Source: DASPNH01 sp035626675 (GTDB taxonomy: Bacteria > Desulfobacterota > Binatia > UBA1149 > CAITLU01). Taken from it: a DNA stretch of 64,000 nucleotides. Of this stretch, positions 42,969 through 52,110 are shown piece after piece. The translations under genes were made by a program, and so were the position numbers. The notes beneath the pieces are model-generated. The model searched no databases, was not told where the DNA came from, and saw nothing but the letters and a program-made list of their open reading frames with translations. The stretch lies in assembly GCA_035626675.1 (NCBI GenBank), contig DASPNH010000220.1, positions 46,122 to 110,121 on the forward strand, given 5' to 3'. Positions within the stretch are counted from its first letter, which is position 1. The number at the start of each line of letters is the position of its first letter.

Positions 42969-45155
42969 ATGAGCGACGGCGCCAACGAGCCCACGCCCGA
43001 GCAGCGCCGGCGACGGCGCGAGATGTGGACGGTGGTGGCGGCGGTCGTGGCCGTTGCCGCCTTCGCCGTCTGGGAGATCGGCAATCCGGAAACGCGCGGG
43101 GCAGCCGGCAACGTGCTGTCCTTCCTGCTCGTCAACCTCAACATCGTCCTGCTGCTGCTGGTCGCGTTCCTGACCGTGCGCAACGTGCTGCGCCTGCTGC
43201 TCGAGCGGCGACGCGGCATCATGGGCAGCCACCTTCGCACGTCGCTGGTGCTCGCCTTCGTCACGATCGCGCTGTTTCCGGCGGTGGTGATGGTGATCGT
43301 CTCGTATCAGTTCGTCGCCAACGGCATCGACGACTGGCTCGGTACCGAAGTCGAAGCCTCGCTGGACGGAGCTTACGGAATGGCGCGCGCGTACTATCGC
43401 GATTCGGCCGACGATGCGGTCGCGCATGCGCGCGCGCTCTCGCGCGACATCGCCCGCGACGGCCTGATCGCGCGCAACAAGGCCGAGGCCTTGCGTGCGC
43501 GCCTGAGCGCCGAGCAGCAGGTGCACGCGCTGGCGCGCATCGAGGTCGTCGACGATGCCGGCAAGGCGCTGGCGATCGTCGGCGAAGCCGCTCGTACGAG
43601 CCCGGCCCCCGCCGCCGACGAGGAGCTGCTGGCCGCGGCCCGAAGGGGCGAGGTGTCCAGCCGCGTGGAGAGTCAGGACACCACCGACGTCATTCGCGGC
43701 GCGGCGCCCATCACCGGCCCGGACGACGACCTGCTGGGCATGGTCATCGTCGAGAAGCTCATCGCCGAGAGCCCACGCGCCTGGGCGGCGCAGATCCTCG
43801 ATTCGTTCCGCGAGTTCCGGCGGCTCAAGCTCAACAAGCAGCCGTTCAAGAACATCTACCTGATGACGATGCTGCTGGCTTCGCTCGTGGTGGTCTTTTC
43901 GGCGACCTGGCTCGGCCTCTACATGGCGCGCGGCATCACCGATCCGATCGGACATCTGGCCGAGGCAACGCGCGAGGTCGCTGCCGGGCGCCTGGACGTG
44001 GCACTGCCCGAGGAGGGCGGCGACGAGGTCGCCACGCTGGTGCGTTCCTTCAACGCGATGACCGCCGAGCTCAAGCGCAGCCGCGACGCCCTGGAGGAGC
44101 GCAGGCTCTACATCGAGAACATCCTGGCCAACATCGCCGCCGGCGTGGTCTCGATCGGCGCCGACGGAAGCATCGGCACGATCAATCCGGCGGCGATGCA
44201 GCTGCTGGGCCTGCGCGAACAGTCCAGCGTCGGGCGCCGCGCCGACGAAGTGTTCGAGGAGAGCGGTTTCGGCGAGATCGTCACGATGCTGCGCGAGGTG
44301 CAGGCGGGGCGGCTGGTTCCCGGCAGCGGTCTGAACGTCAAGCTTCTCGACCAGGAACGTACGCTGCTGGTGACGGCCACCAACCTGCGGCGCGGCGGGG
44401 AGCGGACCGGGTCGGTGCTGTTCTTCGAGGACGTCTCGCAGATCCAGGAGATCCAGCGCATGGAAGCATGGCGAGAGGTGGCCCGGCGCGTTGCGCACGA
44501 GATCAAGAATCCGCTGACGCCGATCCAGCTCAGCGCGCAGCGCCTGGGTCGCCGGTTGAGCACGCAGCTCAGCGGTGGCGACGCCGAGCTGGTGCGCGAG
44601 TGCGTGGCGACCATCGTGGCCGAGGTCGACGGCCTGAAGCAGCTGGTCAACGAGTTCTCCCAGTTCGCCCATTCGGCCAGTGCCGACAAGGCGGTGCTGG
44701 ACCTGAACGCCCTGGTCGAAGAGACGTTGCCGCTGTACCGCCAGTCGCGTCCCGACATCGCTCTGCGATTCGATGCCGGCGCCGATCTCCCGCCCGTCCG
44801 CATCAACCGCGACGCCGTCAAGCGCTCGCTGATGAACCTGCTCGACAATGCGGTATCGGCGCTGTCCGACAACGGCGGTCCGCGCGACATCGAAGTGGCC
44901 ACGCGGCACGATGCGGATCTCTCACGCGTCGTCCTGGAAGTCGCCGACAGCGGCCCGGGCATTCCCGCAGCTTCGCGCTCGCGCATCTTCGAGCCCTACT
45001 TCTCGACCAAGCCCGACGGCACCGGCCTCGGTCTGGCGATCGTGGCATCGATGGCAGCCGATCATCACGCCTATGTGCGCGTGCGCGCCAACCAGCCGCA
45101 GGGAACGCGCTTCGTGATTGAGTTTCCGGCACTGCCCGGCCAGCATCGCGCATGA
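42969..45155 (+). CDS. NtrY-like membrane sensor histidine kinase
   Basis: Encodes 728 residues. Three N-terminal membrane helices (about 20-37, 47-68, 88-110), a periplasmic or membrane-linked sensor stretch, another helix (about 298-318), HAMP (RGITDPIGHLAEATREVAAG), PAS (about 375-480), HisKA with His510 in VAHEIKNPLTPIQLSAQRLG and HATPase with NLLDNAVSA, DSGPGIP, GTGLGLAIV. The NPLTPI H-box is the NtrY hallmark. NtrY normally phosphorylates NtrX; the next gene's receiver is fused to LpxC instead, with ATGA coupling. It should therefore signal to that fusion. Confidence 0.94.
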   Translation: MSDGANEPTPEQRRRRREMWTVVAAVVAVAAFAVWEIGNPETRGAAGNVLSFLLVNLNIVLLLLVAFLTVRNVLRLLLERRRGIMGSHLRTSLVLAFVTIALFPAVVMVIVSYQFVANGIDDWLGTEVEASLDGAYGMARAYYRDSADDAVAHARALSRDIARDGLIARNKAEALRARLSAEQQVHALARIEVVDDAGKALAIVGEAARTSPAPAADEELLAAARRGEVSSRVESQDTTDVIRGAAPITGPDDDLLGMVIVEKLIAESPRAWAAQILDSFREFRRLKLNKQPFKNIYLMTMLLASLVVVFSATWLGLYMARGITDPIGHLAEATREVAAGRLDVALPEEGGDEVATLVRSFNAMTAELKRSRDALEERRLYIENILANIAAGVVSIGADGSIGTINPAAMQLLGLREQSSVGRRADEVFEESGFGEIVTMLREVQAGRLVPGSGLNVKLLDQERTLLVTATNLRRGGERTGSVLFFEDVSQIQEIQRMEAWREVARRVAHEIKNPLTPIQLSAQRLGRRLSTQLSGGDAELVRECVATIVAEVDGLKQLVNEFSQFAHSASADKAVLDLNALVEETLPLYRQSRPDIALRFDAGADLPPVRINRDAVKRSLMNLLDNAVSALSDNGGPRDIEVATRHDADLSRVVLEVADSGPGIPAASRSRIFEPYFSTKPDGTGLGLAIVASMAADHHAYVRVRANQPQGTRFVIEFPALPGQHRA

Positions 45156-46423
45156 AGGAAGAAGCTGTGTACCGCAGCATTCTCATCGTGGACGACGACT
45201 CGACGGTTCGGGACACCATCGGCGCGGTGCTCACGGATGAAGGTTTTCGCGTACGCTATGCGCGCGACGGCCTGGAAGCGCTCGCCGCCGCTCGCGTGCA
45301 GTGTCCGGACCTGGTGCTGCTGGACGTATGGCTGCCCGGCATGGACGGAATCCAGGTTCTGGAAAAGCTCAAGCACGAGCACTCGCGGCTTCCGGTCATC
45401 GTCATCTCCGGCCACGGCAGCATCGAGACCGCGGTGCGCGCGACCAAGCTCGGCGCCGCCGATTTCATCGAGAAACCCTTCAGCATCGAGGCGCTGGTGG
45501 ATGCGGTGGGCAGCGCGCTGGACAGGGGCCGCAAACGCGAGGCAGGCGATGCCGCGGGGTTTGCCGGCTCGCTGGCCCGCTCGGGCGCAGCGTGGGAGCC
45601 GCGTGTGCCCGAGCGTACGGTGGCACGCTCGGTGGTCGGCGCGGGGCTGGGGCTTCACAGCGGCGTGCGCACCGGCATCATCCTGCATCCGATGCCGCCC
45701 GGCAGCGGCATCGTCTTCAGCAGCGTCTCGGGCGGCGGCGAGGTCGAAGCCGCCGTGGGCAACGTCGATTCCACCGGCTACGCCACCACGCTCTACAAGA
45801 AGGGCCTGGCGGTGCGCACGGTCGAGCACCTGATGGCCACGCTGCACGCCTACGGCATCACCAATCTGCTCGTGAAGGTCGAGGGCGAAGTGCCGATCCT
45901 GGACGGCTCCGCCGTCGAGCTGTGCGAGCTGGTCGAGCAGGCCGGCATCGAGGAGCAGGGATCGCAGATCGCCGCCATCGGCCTGCTCGAAGAGATCCGG
46001 CTCGACCCGGCGCCGGGCCAGTTCCTTTCGGTGCGGCCCTACGATGGCCTGCGCATCACCTACGAGCTCTCGTATCCGCCGCCGGTCGGCGACCAGACCT
46101 ACACCTTCGACATGCGCAGCGCGCAGGACTTCCGGCGCGAGATCGCGCCGGCGCGCACCTTCGGCTTCGTCGACGAGATTCGTGCGCTCGAGAGCGCGGG
46201 ACTGGGGCAGGGCGGCCAGCTCAGCAACTTCATCCTCATCGGCGAGAGCGGGATCGTCAACACCGAGCTGCGCTTCCCCGAGGAGCTGGCGCGCCACAAG
46301 ATCCTGGACATCCTCGGCGACTTCTACCTGCTCGGCGCGCCACTGCGCGCGCACATTCACGCGCGCAAGACCGGGCACTCGCACAACGTCGCAATGGTGC
46401 GCAAGATCGCGGCAAGGATGTAG
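45152..46423 (+). CDS. lpxC: Response-regulator receiver fused to LpxC (UDP-3-O-acyl-GlcNAc deacetylase)
   Basis: Encodes 423 residues. Residues 1-120 are a CheY-like receiver with Asp14-Asp15, phospho-acceptor Asp58 (LLDVWLPGMDG), Ser86 (VISGHGS) and Lys108 (EKPF), all intact. A 35-residue linker leads to a complete LpxC (about 155-423): TVEHLMATLHAYG (Glu225, His226), EVPILDGSA (Asp251), RHKILDILGD (His382, Asp386) and TGHSHN (His409), the zinc ligands and catalytic residues. LpxC does the first committed step of lipid A synthesis and is normally regulated by proteolysis. Here phosphorylation by the preceding NtrY-like kinase could set activity or stability. No NtrX AAA+ or DNA-binding region is present. 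Overlap with the kinase is ATGA. Confidence 0.95.
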   Translation: MKEEAVYRSILIVDDDSTVRDTIGAVLTDEGFRVRYARDGLEALAAARVQCPDLVLLDVWLPGMDGIQVLEKLKHEHSRLPVIVISGHGSIETAVRATKLGAADFIEKPFSIEALVDAVGSALDRGRKREAGDAAGFAGSLARSGAAWEPRVPERTVARSVVGAGLGLHSGVRTGIILHPMPPGSGIVFSSVSGGGEVEAAVGNVDSTGYATTLYKKGLAVRTVEHLMATLHAYGITNLLVKVEGEVPILDGSAVELCELVEQAGIEEQGSQIAAIGLLEEIRLDPAPGQFLSVRPYDGLRITYELSYPPPVGDQTYTFDMRSAQDFRREIAPARTFGFVDEIRALESAGLGQGGQLSNFILIGESGIVNTELRFPEELARHKILDILGDFYLLGAPLRAHIHARKTGHSHNVAMVRKIAARM

Positions 46424-46432
46424 GCGCGCGCG

Positions 46433-47491
46433 TCACTTCGGCGCGATGCCTGGCACGGCCGGCGAACGTCCGGCCAGCAGCGCGGCGCCGCGTGGCGATG
46501 CTGGGGCGTCGGCCTGCTCCAGGGCTGGCGGATCCTGGCGCAGCAGCGCAAACACGTAGGCAGGCTCGCCGGACTGCGCTTGACCGGAGGCGGTCGTGCC
46601 GCCAGGCACCGGATCGACGGCGAGCGCGGGCACGTAGCAGGAATCCTGCGCGCTCTGCACATACAGGATGCTGGCGCCGAGCCGCGCCAGCGTGCCGCAC
46701 GCGATTCTTTCCGTCAGTCGTGCGACGACCTGATCGATGACCTGAGGCCGGGCGACCAGCCGCTCTTCCACGTTGGCGGCCATGCCGGCAGAGATGCAGA
46801 AGCGCGGCCAGTGGATCTCGGTGCGCACGACCTGACCGCGGGCGTCGAGTTCGGTCTCGACGCGAGAGCCGAGGACCGGGACGCCGGCGACGCTGCGCCT
46901 GACCACGACTCGCGTGGCGTTTGCCAAATCCGGTGCCGCGCCGGCACGTTCGAGGTTGCCACCGCCGACCGGGCTGGACATTTCGATCACCGGTACGCCG
47001 AAGCTCTGCGCGAAGGCTCGCGTGGTCTGAATCGCTGCCGCATCGCTGCTCGCGCCGACGATCCCGTGCATGGCGGTGACCGGTCGTGGAGCGGCGGCAA
47101 AGACGATCTGACCGCGTGCCGCATCGATACGTCCCGCCACCGCCTGGTCGCTGCCGCGAAGAGTGCATGGGGAACCGTCGGCTGCTCGCCGCGCCTTTGC
47201 GGCCGCGCACGTCTTGCGGTCCGGCTTCAGGCCGGCTGCGCGCATCCATGCCAGCGTTCGCCTCATCCTGGCCGGGTCGGCCAGGACGTCGGAGAGCTGG
47301 GGAGCGACGGGCGGATCGAGCAGCTTCTGGATGGCCAGGCGGTTGCCGACCTGGGAGGGCAGGGCGGCCTCGGCCAATCTGCGGAATTCGGGACAACTCG
47401 ATCGGGCTGGTGATACCGACGCACAGAAGACGACGACCGCCACCAGGACCTCGCGCCACGCCGAGCGCTTCCCCACGAACCTTTCCTTCAT
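46433..47491 (-). CDS. Exported protein of unknown function with FTP-like segment
   Basis: Encodes 352 residues; ATG preceded by GGAGG at eight bases, favouring it over the GTG five codons earlier. N-terminal signal peptide (about 1-28, ending SPARSSCPE). Around residues 180-220, ATRVVVRRSVAGVPVLGSRV ETELDARGQVV resembles the FTP/fungalysin propeptide motif, in which case the chain could be an inhibitor or pro-domain without a protease. Eight Cys suggest disulfides. It is convergent with the receiver-LpxC gene. Unrelated to the gsp genes upstream unless it is a secreted substrate. Confidence 0.68.
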   Translation of the reverse strand: MKERFVGKRSAWREVLVAVVVFCASVSPARSSCPEFRRLAEAALPSQVGNRLAIQKLLDPPVAPQLSDVLADPARMRRTLAWMRAAGLKPDRKTCAAAKARRAADGSPCTLRGSDQAVAGRIDAARGQIVFAAAPRPVTAMHGIVGASSDAAAIQTTRAFAQSFGVPVIEMSSPVGGGNLERAGAAPDLANATRVVVRRSVAGVPVLGSRVETELDARGQVVRTEIHWPRFCISAGMAANVEERLVARPQVIDQVVARLTERIACGTLARLGASILYVQSAQDSCYVPALAVDPVPGGTTASGQAQSGEPAYVFALLRQDPPALEQADAPASPRGAALLAGRSPAVPGIAPK

Positions 47492-47816
47492 GACCGAACC
47501 CTCCACGAGCTCGCGGCGAGTAACGAGCCCGGTGCAGCTTCGGCGCTAGTCGTCCATGCTCATCGCGTCAACGGGATTGGTGCCACGTGCATGCGTTCGG
47601 CGATTTCGATGAGCGCGATGCGACGATCGTTCGAGGCGAAACTGGTCGAGCGGAAAACGCGGCGCTCGTATCGTTCGCGTCTGCACGTGCACGGAATGCG
47701 ACGGAAGCGATGCACGCGGCACTTGATCGGGGGCGAGGTGAGGTGCGACGGCAGGCATTTCTTTAGCGGGAAAGTTGCAGCGGTCGTGTGAGCTCTTCGT
47801 CCGTGCACGATGGGGG
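47492..47816. other. Intergenic gap with no recognised gene
   Basis: About 325 bases between the exported-protein start and the gsp terminator. Short open frames on both strands lack ribosome-binding sites and look like antisense-biased composition. I see no RNA gene or clear promoter, although the promoter of the exported protein must lie here. Confidence 0.5.
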
Positions 47817-47842
47817 AAAACATGAACGGCCGAACCGGCCGT
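47817..47842 (-). terminator. Intrinsic terminator of the gsp operon
   Basis: On the minus strand ACGGCCG-GTT-CGGCCGT is a perfect 7-bp stem followed by TCATGTTTTCC, 25 bases after the gspN stop. The U-tract is modest. Confidence 0.65.
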
Positions 47843-47866
47843 CCATCGATCGATGTCGACGGAAAG

Positions 47867-48679
47867 CTATTCGAGCCCGATGACCTTCGGCCCGTCGGCG
47901 CTCGTGATCAGGCGGTAGCGGCGCCAGCCCTGCTTGTCGACGGTGGCCTTGGGCAGCAGGCCGATGAGCATGTTGGCGCGTGGAGTGTCCTCGACCATGC
48001 GTGCGCGAAAATCGATGCGCAGCTCCTCGCTCGCATCCTGCGTAGGCTTGAGCGTGGCACCGCTGAGCTCCCACTGAACGCCGCTGGTCAGCGCATGGCC
48101 TTCCTCGACTTCCAGCTTGCCACCCTCGAAACTGCCCTTGACGACGACGTCGTCGAACTCCCAGTCGCCGACCGGCACCAGCGTGGGACCGTGCGGGCCC
48201 GACAGCGGCAGATGCCCGCCGAAGATGCCGCCGCTCGAGCGCAGGTCGATGCGAGCGCGGGTCTGCGGCGTCAGGGTCATGCCGAAGAGCGAGACGCCCT
48301 CCAGCTCGATGGTCCCGTCGATGGGACTCTCGAAGGTCACCTGTCCGATGCGCAGACAGCGCGAGGGGTCGAAGCTCTGGAGCGCGAGCTCGAGATGACT
48401 TCCCTGCAGTCGTCCTCGCACGGACCCGCCGCAGGCACGCGCATCGAAGCTGCGGTTGATGCCTACGTAGAGCGACTCCAGATCCAGATCGAAGCCCTCG
48501 CTGGCAGCGCGAAGATCGCTGACGCGCAAGCCGGCCGGCAGGGCCAGGCGGGCGCTGCCGATGCTGATGTCGACGCCTGCGCTGCTCGCAGAGCGCAGAT
48601 AGGGCATGATCAACTTCTCGAGCGGCGCGGTGATGGCGAGAAAGACCAGGAACAGGAGAAAGAAACCGAGTACGCGCAT
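47867..48679 (-). CDS. gspN: Type II secretion protein GspN
   Basis: Encodes 270 residues. N-terminal membrane helix (LGFFLLFLVFLAITAPLEKL), periplasmic domain with IDLRSSGGIFGGHLPLSG and related GspN strands. Last gene of the T2SS operon. GspN is optional in many systems; the deltaproteobacterial form is of this size. Confidence 0.8.
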   Translation of the reverse strand: MRVLGFFLLFLVFLAITAPLEKLIMPYLRSASSAGVDISIGSARLALPAGLRVSDLRAASEGFDLDLESLYVGINRSFDARACGGSVRGRLQGSHLELALQSFDPSRCLRIGQVTFESPIDGTIELEGVSLFGMTLTPQTRARIDLRSSGGIFGGHLPLSGPHGPTLVPVGDWEFDDVVVKGSFEGGKLEVEEGHALTSGVQWELSGATLKPTQDASEELRIDFRARMVEDTPRANMLIGLLPKATVDKQGWRRYRLITSADGPKVIGLE

Positions 48680-48689
48680 GCAGCGCCGT

Positions 48690-49244
48690 TCAGATGCGCG
48701 TGACGGTGGCGGTGACCAGCGAGGCGTCGAAGCGCGAGGGATCGTCGTAGCGCTTCTTGACCTGGAACTGCTTGACGTACACCGCGCCCTCTTCGCTCTC
48801 GATGCTGCGCAGCAGCTCCACCACCTCCGGCAGCGTCACCGACGACAGTCGCAGCTCGACGGTGCTCTCCTGACGTCCCTGGTCCAGCGCGCGCTGGCCC
48901 GGGCTCATCGCGGCGATCGATTCGGAGCGCAGCGATGCGCGCGCCGCCTTGTCGACGAAGGCCAGGAGCGAGAAGCCGGCCTCGCTTTCGGTAGCCCGCG
49001 GCTTGTCGGAGGCGCCCGCCTGGGCGCTGCGGATCTGACGCGCCAGCTTCTCCAGATCGGCCAGGTCTTCGCTGAGGGTGGCAATCTCGCCCGCGATACG
49101 CTCACGGCCGCCCAGGACCGGAGCGATCACGAACGACCACAGCGCGACCACCGCCAGCAACCCGCCGAAGATCGCGAGCAGGCGCTGCTCGCGAGGGCTC
49201 AGGCGCGAGACCATGAGGCCGAGGGAGTGCAGAAGCTGCCTCAT
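48690..49244 (-). CDS. gspM: Type II secretion protein GspM
   Basis: Encodes 184 residues: SPREQRLLAIFGGLLAVVAL membrane anchor, coiled coil (about 45-75) and a ferredoxin-like end (VELRLSSVTLPEVVELLRSI). Bitopic inner-membrane partner of GspL. ATGA overlap with gspL. Confidence 0.88.
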   Translation of the reverse strand: MRQLLHSLGLMVSRLSPREQRLLAIFGGLLAVVALWSFVIAPVLGGRERIAGEIATLSEDLADLEKLARQIRSAQAGASDKPRATESEAGFSLLAFVDKAARASLRSESIAAMSPGQRALDQGRQESTVELRLSSVTLPEVVELLRSIESEEGAVYVKQFQVKKRYDDPSRFDASLVTATVTRI

Positions 49245-51094
49245 GCACCCTCTCCGGCCATCGGCGCGCGTGTGTCGGCTCCAGGTTTGGCGCCGTCGCG
49301 CGACCGCGCCGACTTGTCGCTGCGCTGCTTGTCCGAGCGTGTGTTCCTGGCTGCACGCTCGGCCTTCTTGCGCGCCTTGGCCTGCGCCTTGGCCTTTCGC
49401 TGCGCATCGCGATTCGCCTTGCGATCGGCCTTGAGCGCTTTCTCGGCTGCGCGTTCCATCTTCTTCTGCGCCTTGGCGCTGGCATCGCGATCGTCGCGAT
49501 CGCCGTCGCGCTTGCGGTCGCGCCTGGCCTCGCCATCGCGCTCGCCGTCGTCCTTCTTCTCGCGCTCGACCACAGGCTCGTCGGAGGCGGCATCGGCCGC
49601 CTGGCCGGCAGCTGGCGCGGGAACCGCCACGGCCGGCGCGTCGCGCATGACCGGGGCGGTGTCGCTGCGTGTCTCGACGGCATCGGCGTCGCTGCGCCCG
49701 CGGCGCTCGCGTCCATCGCCGGGATTATCGGAGATGCCGAGCTCGAGCAGGAAGTCGACGCCGCCGCCATTGACTGCCACGTGCACGTCCTTGACGTCGG
49801 CGCGGTCGAAGTTGCCGCTGTCGCGCAGCGAGTCCTGCAGCTTGGTGACCGCCTCGAAGGATTCGGTGTTGCCGGAGATCTTGACGACCGGCGCAACCAG
49901 CTCGAGCTGCGAGAGCCGCACGTCCAGATTCTTGCCGACCGACTGCGACAGCATCGCCATCACCTGCAGCGGAGAGGCGGAGGCGCCCGAGCCGAGTCCG
50001 GCAGCGCGCGTGGTCAGCTCCTTGAGCCGCATCTCCATCTTGAGCTTGCGGCCGCTGCCGTCGCTGCCCGAAGGCATCGCGGTCACGTAGATCTGTTCGG
50101 CGCGCTCGGCCAGCGCGTTGCGCTGCGAGATCAGCTCGTAGTAGTCGAGCCCGAGCGACGTCAGCAGGAGCGCAAGAGCTGCTGTGCCCCAACGCAGCAC
50201 GGGGCGCGCTTCCTCGGGAAGATCCGAGACCGAGCGGATGCCGAGAAGCCCGGTGCCGGCCGGCGTGAAATCGATGGAGGGCGCGGAGTGCTCGCCGGCT
50301 GCGGCCAGCACCAGGCCGACCAGCCCGGGAACCTCGCGCCAGTCGCGTTTGCCGAAGCCTTCCACGGGAGAGGCCGCCGGCAAGGGCTCCAGGCGCAGAC
50401 CGGACAGCTCGCTCTCCAGACCCGTGCCCAGGCGCGACGCCCACGCGCCGCCGATCACGACGCGGTCGCCGGGCGCCGCGATGGTGCGCACCGACCAGAC
50501 CACGTTTCGTTTCATCAGATCCGGCTCGCACGCCGCCACCATGCGCAAGGCGCGAAGCGCGCCGTCCTGCACCGAGGCGATGATGGCGCCGTCGGGGCCG
50601 ACGTCCAGCGCCACGAAGCTGTCGGTCTCGCCGAGGGCGCGCCGGTAGGCCGCAAGGACGACCGAGGGCGTCCACAGGAGCCGGCGCGTGTCTCCGACTG
50701 CCGCGCCGATGCGGCCGCGCAGCTCTTCGATGCGGGACAGCGGCGCCATCGCCGCGACGACGTCGCCCGTATGCTGCGGGCCGGTGTAGTCCCAGGCCAC
50801 GGCCGCTTCATCGAGGGAAAGCGGTACGTGCTCCTCGAGCGCGGGCCCGACCGCCTGCCCGATGCGGCGCCGATCGTGGAACGGCAGCGACAGGATGCGG
50901 AAGGCCGCGTCCTCGGCCGGAAGCGCGGCCACCACCCGATCGAAGGGACCGAAGCCGGCAAGGGCGGCAAGCCCTTCGTCCACGGAGGGACGATCGACGA
51001 TCTGGGTCACGTGCATCGAGCCGATGCTCGACTCGATGACCGCCCCGCAGGCGCGGCGTGCACTTACCTGCACGACCAGGGTCTTGCTGCTCAC
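49241..51094 (-). CDS. gspL: Type II secretion protein GspL with long charged C-terminal tail
   Basis: Encodes 617 residues. N-terminal actin-like/PilM-like cytoplasmic domain (about 1-275), membrane helix (about 300-320, GTAALALLLTSLGLDYYE), periplasmic ferredoxin-like domain (about 370-460, SQLELVAPVVKISGNTESFE). Then a 150-residue tail dense in Lys, Arg, Asp and Ala (RDRKRDGDRDDRDASAKAQK), which ordinary GspL (about 400 residues) lacks. The tail would be periplasmic if topology is standard. GTG start overlaps the gspK stop. Confidence 0.9.
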   Translation of the reverse strand: MSSKTLVVQVSARRACGAVIESSIGSMHVTQIVDRPSVDEGLAALAGFGPFDRVVAALPAEDAAFRILSLPFHDRRRIGQAVGPALEEHVPLSLDEAAVAWDYTGPQHTGDVVAAMAPLSRIEELRGRIGAAVGDTRRLLWTPSVVLAAYRRALGETDSFVALDVGPDGAIIASVQDGALRALRMVAACEPDLMKRNVVWSVRTIAAPGDRVVIGGAWASRLGTGLESELSGLRLEPLPAASPVEGFGKRDWREVPGLVGLVLAAAGEHSAPSIDFTPAGTGLLGIRSVSDLPEEARPVLRWGTAALALLLTSLGLDYYELISQRNALAERAEQIYVTAMPSGSDGSGRKLKMEMRLKELTTRAAGLGSGASASPLQVMAMLSQSVGKNLDVRLSQLELVAPVVKISGNTESFEAVTKLQDSLRDSGNFDRADVKDVHVAVNGGGVDFLLELGISDNPGDGRERRGRSDADAVETRSDTAPVMRDAPAVAVPAPAAGQAADAASDEPVVEREKKDDGERDGEARRDRKRDGDRDDRDASAKAQKKMERAAEKALKADRKANRDAQRKAKAQAKARKKAERAARNTRSDKQRSDKSARSRDGAKPGADTRAPMAGEGA

Positions 51095-52110
51095 CTCGTG
51101 ACTCCGATCAGGCTCGTATCATCGATTCGAGCAGTGGCTGCAAGGTCGACCCCGACGATGTTGGGGCCGCGTCGAGCCATCTGGTAGAGCACGTAGACCT
51201 TGCCGTTCTCGCGGTAGAGCAGTGCTTCGACCGACTGGAACACTCCATCGACTTCGCCGGTGGAGCGCACACGGAAGTACTGGCTGGCCACCGAGAAAAG
51301 CTTGCCGAGCTGGTCGGTGTCGCCAAAGACGTCCATGCCGTCGACCTTCAGTACGTCCTCGAGCTTCTTGAAGGGCTGCAGTCGCCGGTGCTCGATCAGG
51401 TTGGTCACCAATGTCTCGTCGGCAAGGTGCGGGTGCAGGCTGCGCAGCACCAGGGCCGGCGCCGTATTTGGATTGATCTTGGTGTCATCGAGAGGAAGCG
51501 CCGTCACCAGGGGACGCAGGGTGGCCAGCACCATCGGATCGTAGCCGCGCACCAGCGCCAGCTCGGCGAAGCTCTGCAGCTGACCGTTGCGCGCCGTGTA
51601 GGGCCGCTCCAGCGCCGAGTAGTATGCATCCTCGGCGCCGGCGTTGCCGCCGGGCTGCTTGTCGCGATCGATCCAGTCGCCGACCGGCTCGACCAGTGCC
51701 GGGTCCAGGTTGAGGATCTGCAGCAGCGTGCGGTAGCTCTGCCATTGCGCCGAGCGCGAGCGCAGCACCAGGGAGTTGAGGTTGAAGCGGCCCTGCTCGT
51801 CCTCGATGCGCACCAGCAGGCGTCCACTGCCCGTGTCGATGGGAGGGAGCTCGCGCGCCCACAGGTCGGCGAGCGAGTCGACGTAGGGATCGATGAAGTA
51901 GTCCTGCGCCAGGACTTCGGAGGCCAGGATGATTCCGCCTTCGGCGATCAGGGCCGCGCGCTTGGCCAGCAGCCAGGTTGCCGCGCGCCGGTAGCCGACC
52001 TGCGTGGCGAAGGTGAACTCGACCACGACCACCGTCAGAAGCACCATCGTCAGGAGCGCGAGCAGAAGGGCGACGCCGCGCTCGCCCGGGCGGGAGAGCT
52101 CAGCCTTCAT
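51091..52110 (-). CDS. gspK: Type II secretion minor pseudopilin GspK
   Basis: Encodes 339 residues: GVALLLALLTMVLLTVVVVE pilin-like helix (less canonical leader, as usual in GspK), an alpha domain with a WDRDxxP-like loop (DWIDRDKQPGGNAGAED), INPNTAPALVL and the SAM-like end. Sits at the tip of the pseudopilus with GspI and GspJ. Confidence 0.93.
   Translation of the reverse strand: MKAELSRPGERGVALLLALLTMVLLTVVVVEFTFATQVGYRRAATWLLAKRAALIAEGGIILASEVLAQDYFIDPYVDSLADLWARELPPIDTGSGRLLVRIEDEQGRFNLNSLVLRSRSAQWQSYRTLLQILNLDPALVEPVGDWIDRDKQPGGNAGAEDAYYSALERPYTARNGQLQSFAELALVRGYDPMVLATLRPLVTALPLDDTKINPNTAPALVLRSLHPHLADETLVTNLIEHRRLQPFKKLEDVLKVDGMDVFGDTDQLGKLFSVASQYFRVRSTGEVDGVFQSVEALLYRENGKVYVLYQMARRGPNIVGVDLAATARIDDTSLIGVTR

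Noticed and set aside
40259..43264. 1001-codon open frame on the minus strand
   Set aside because: Antisense to yebC, ruvC, ruvA and ruvB. It is a by-product of high GC at third codon positions in those real genes.
46257..47459. 400-codon minus-strand frame overlapping the exported-protein gene
   Set aside because: Arg-rich shadow in the wrong frame; the overlapping 352-residue frame has a signal peptide and strong GGAGG.
47492..47816. Small genes in the gap before gspN
   Set aside because: Frames of 60-90 codons exist on both strands but lack ribosome-binding sites, signal sequences and plausible composition.
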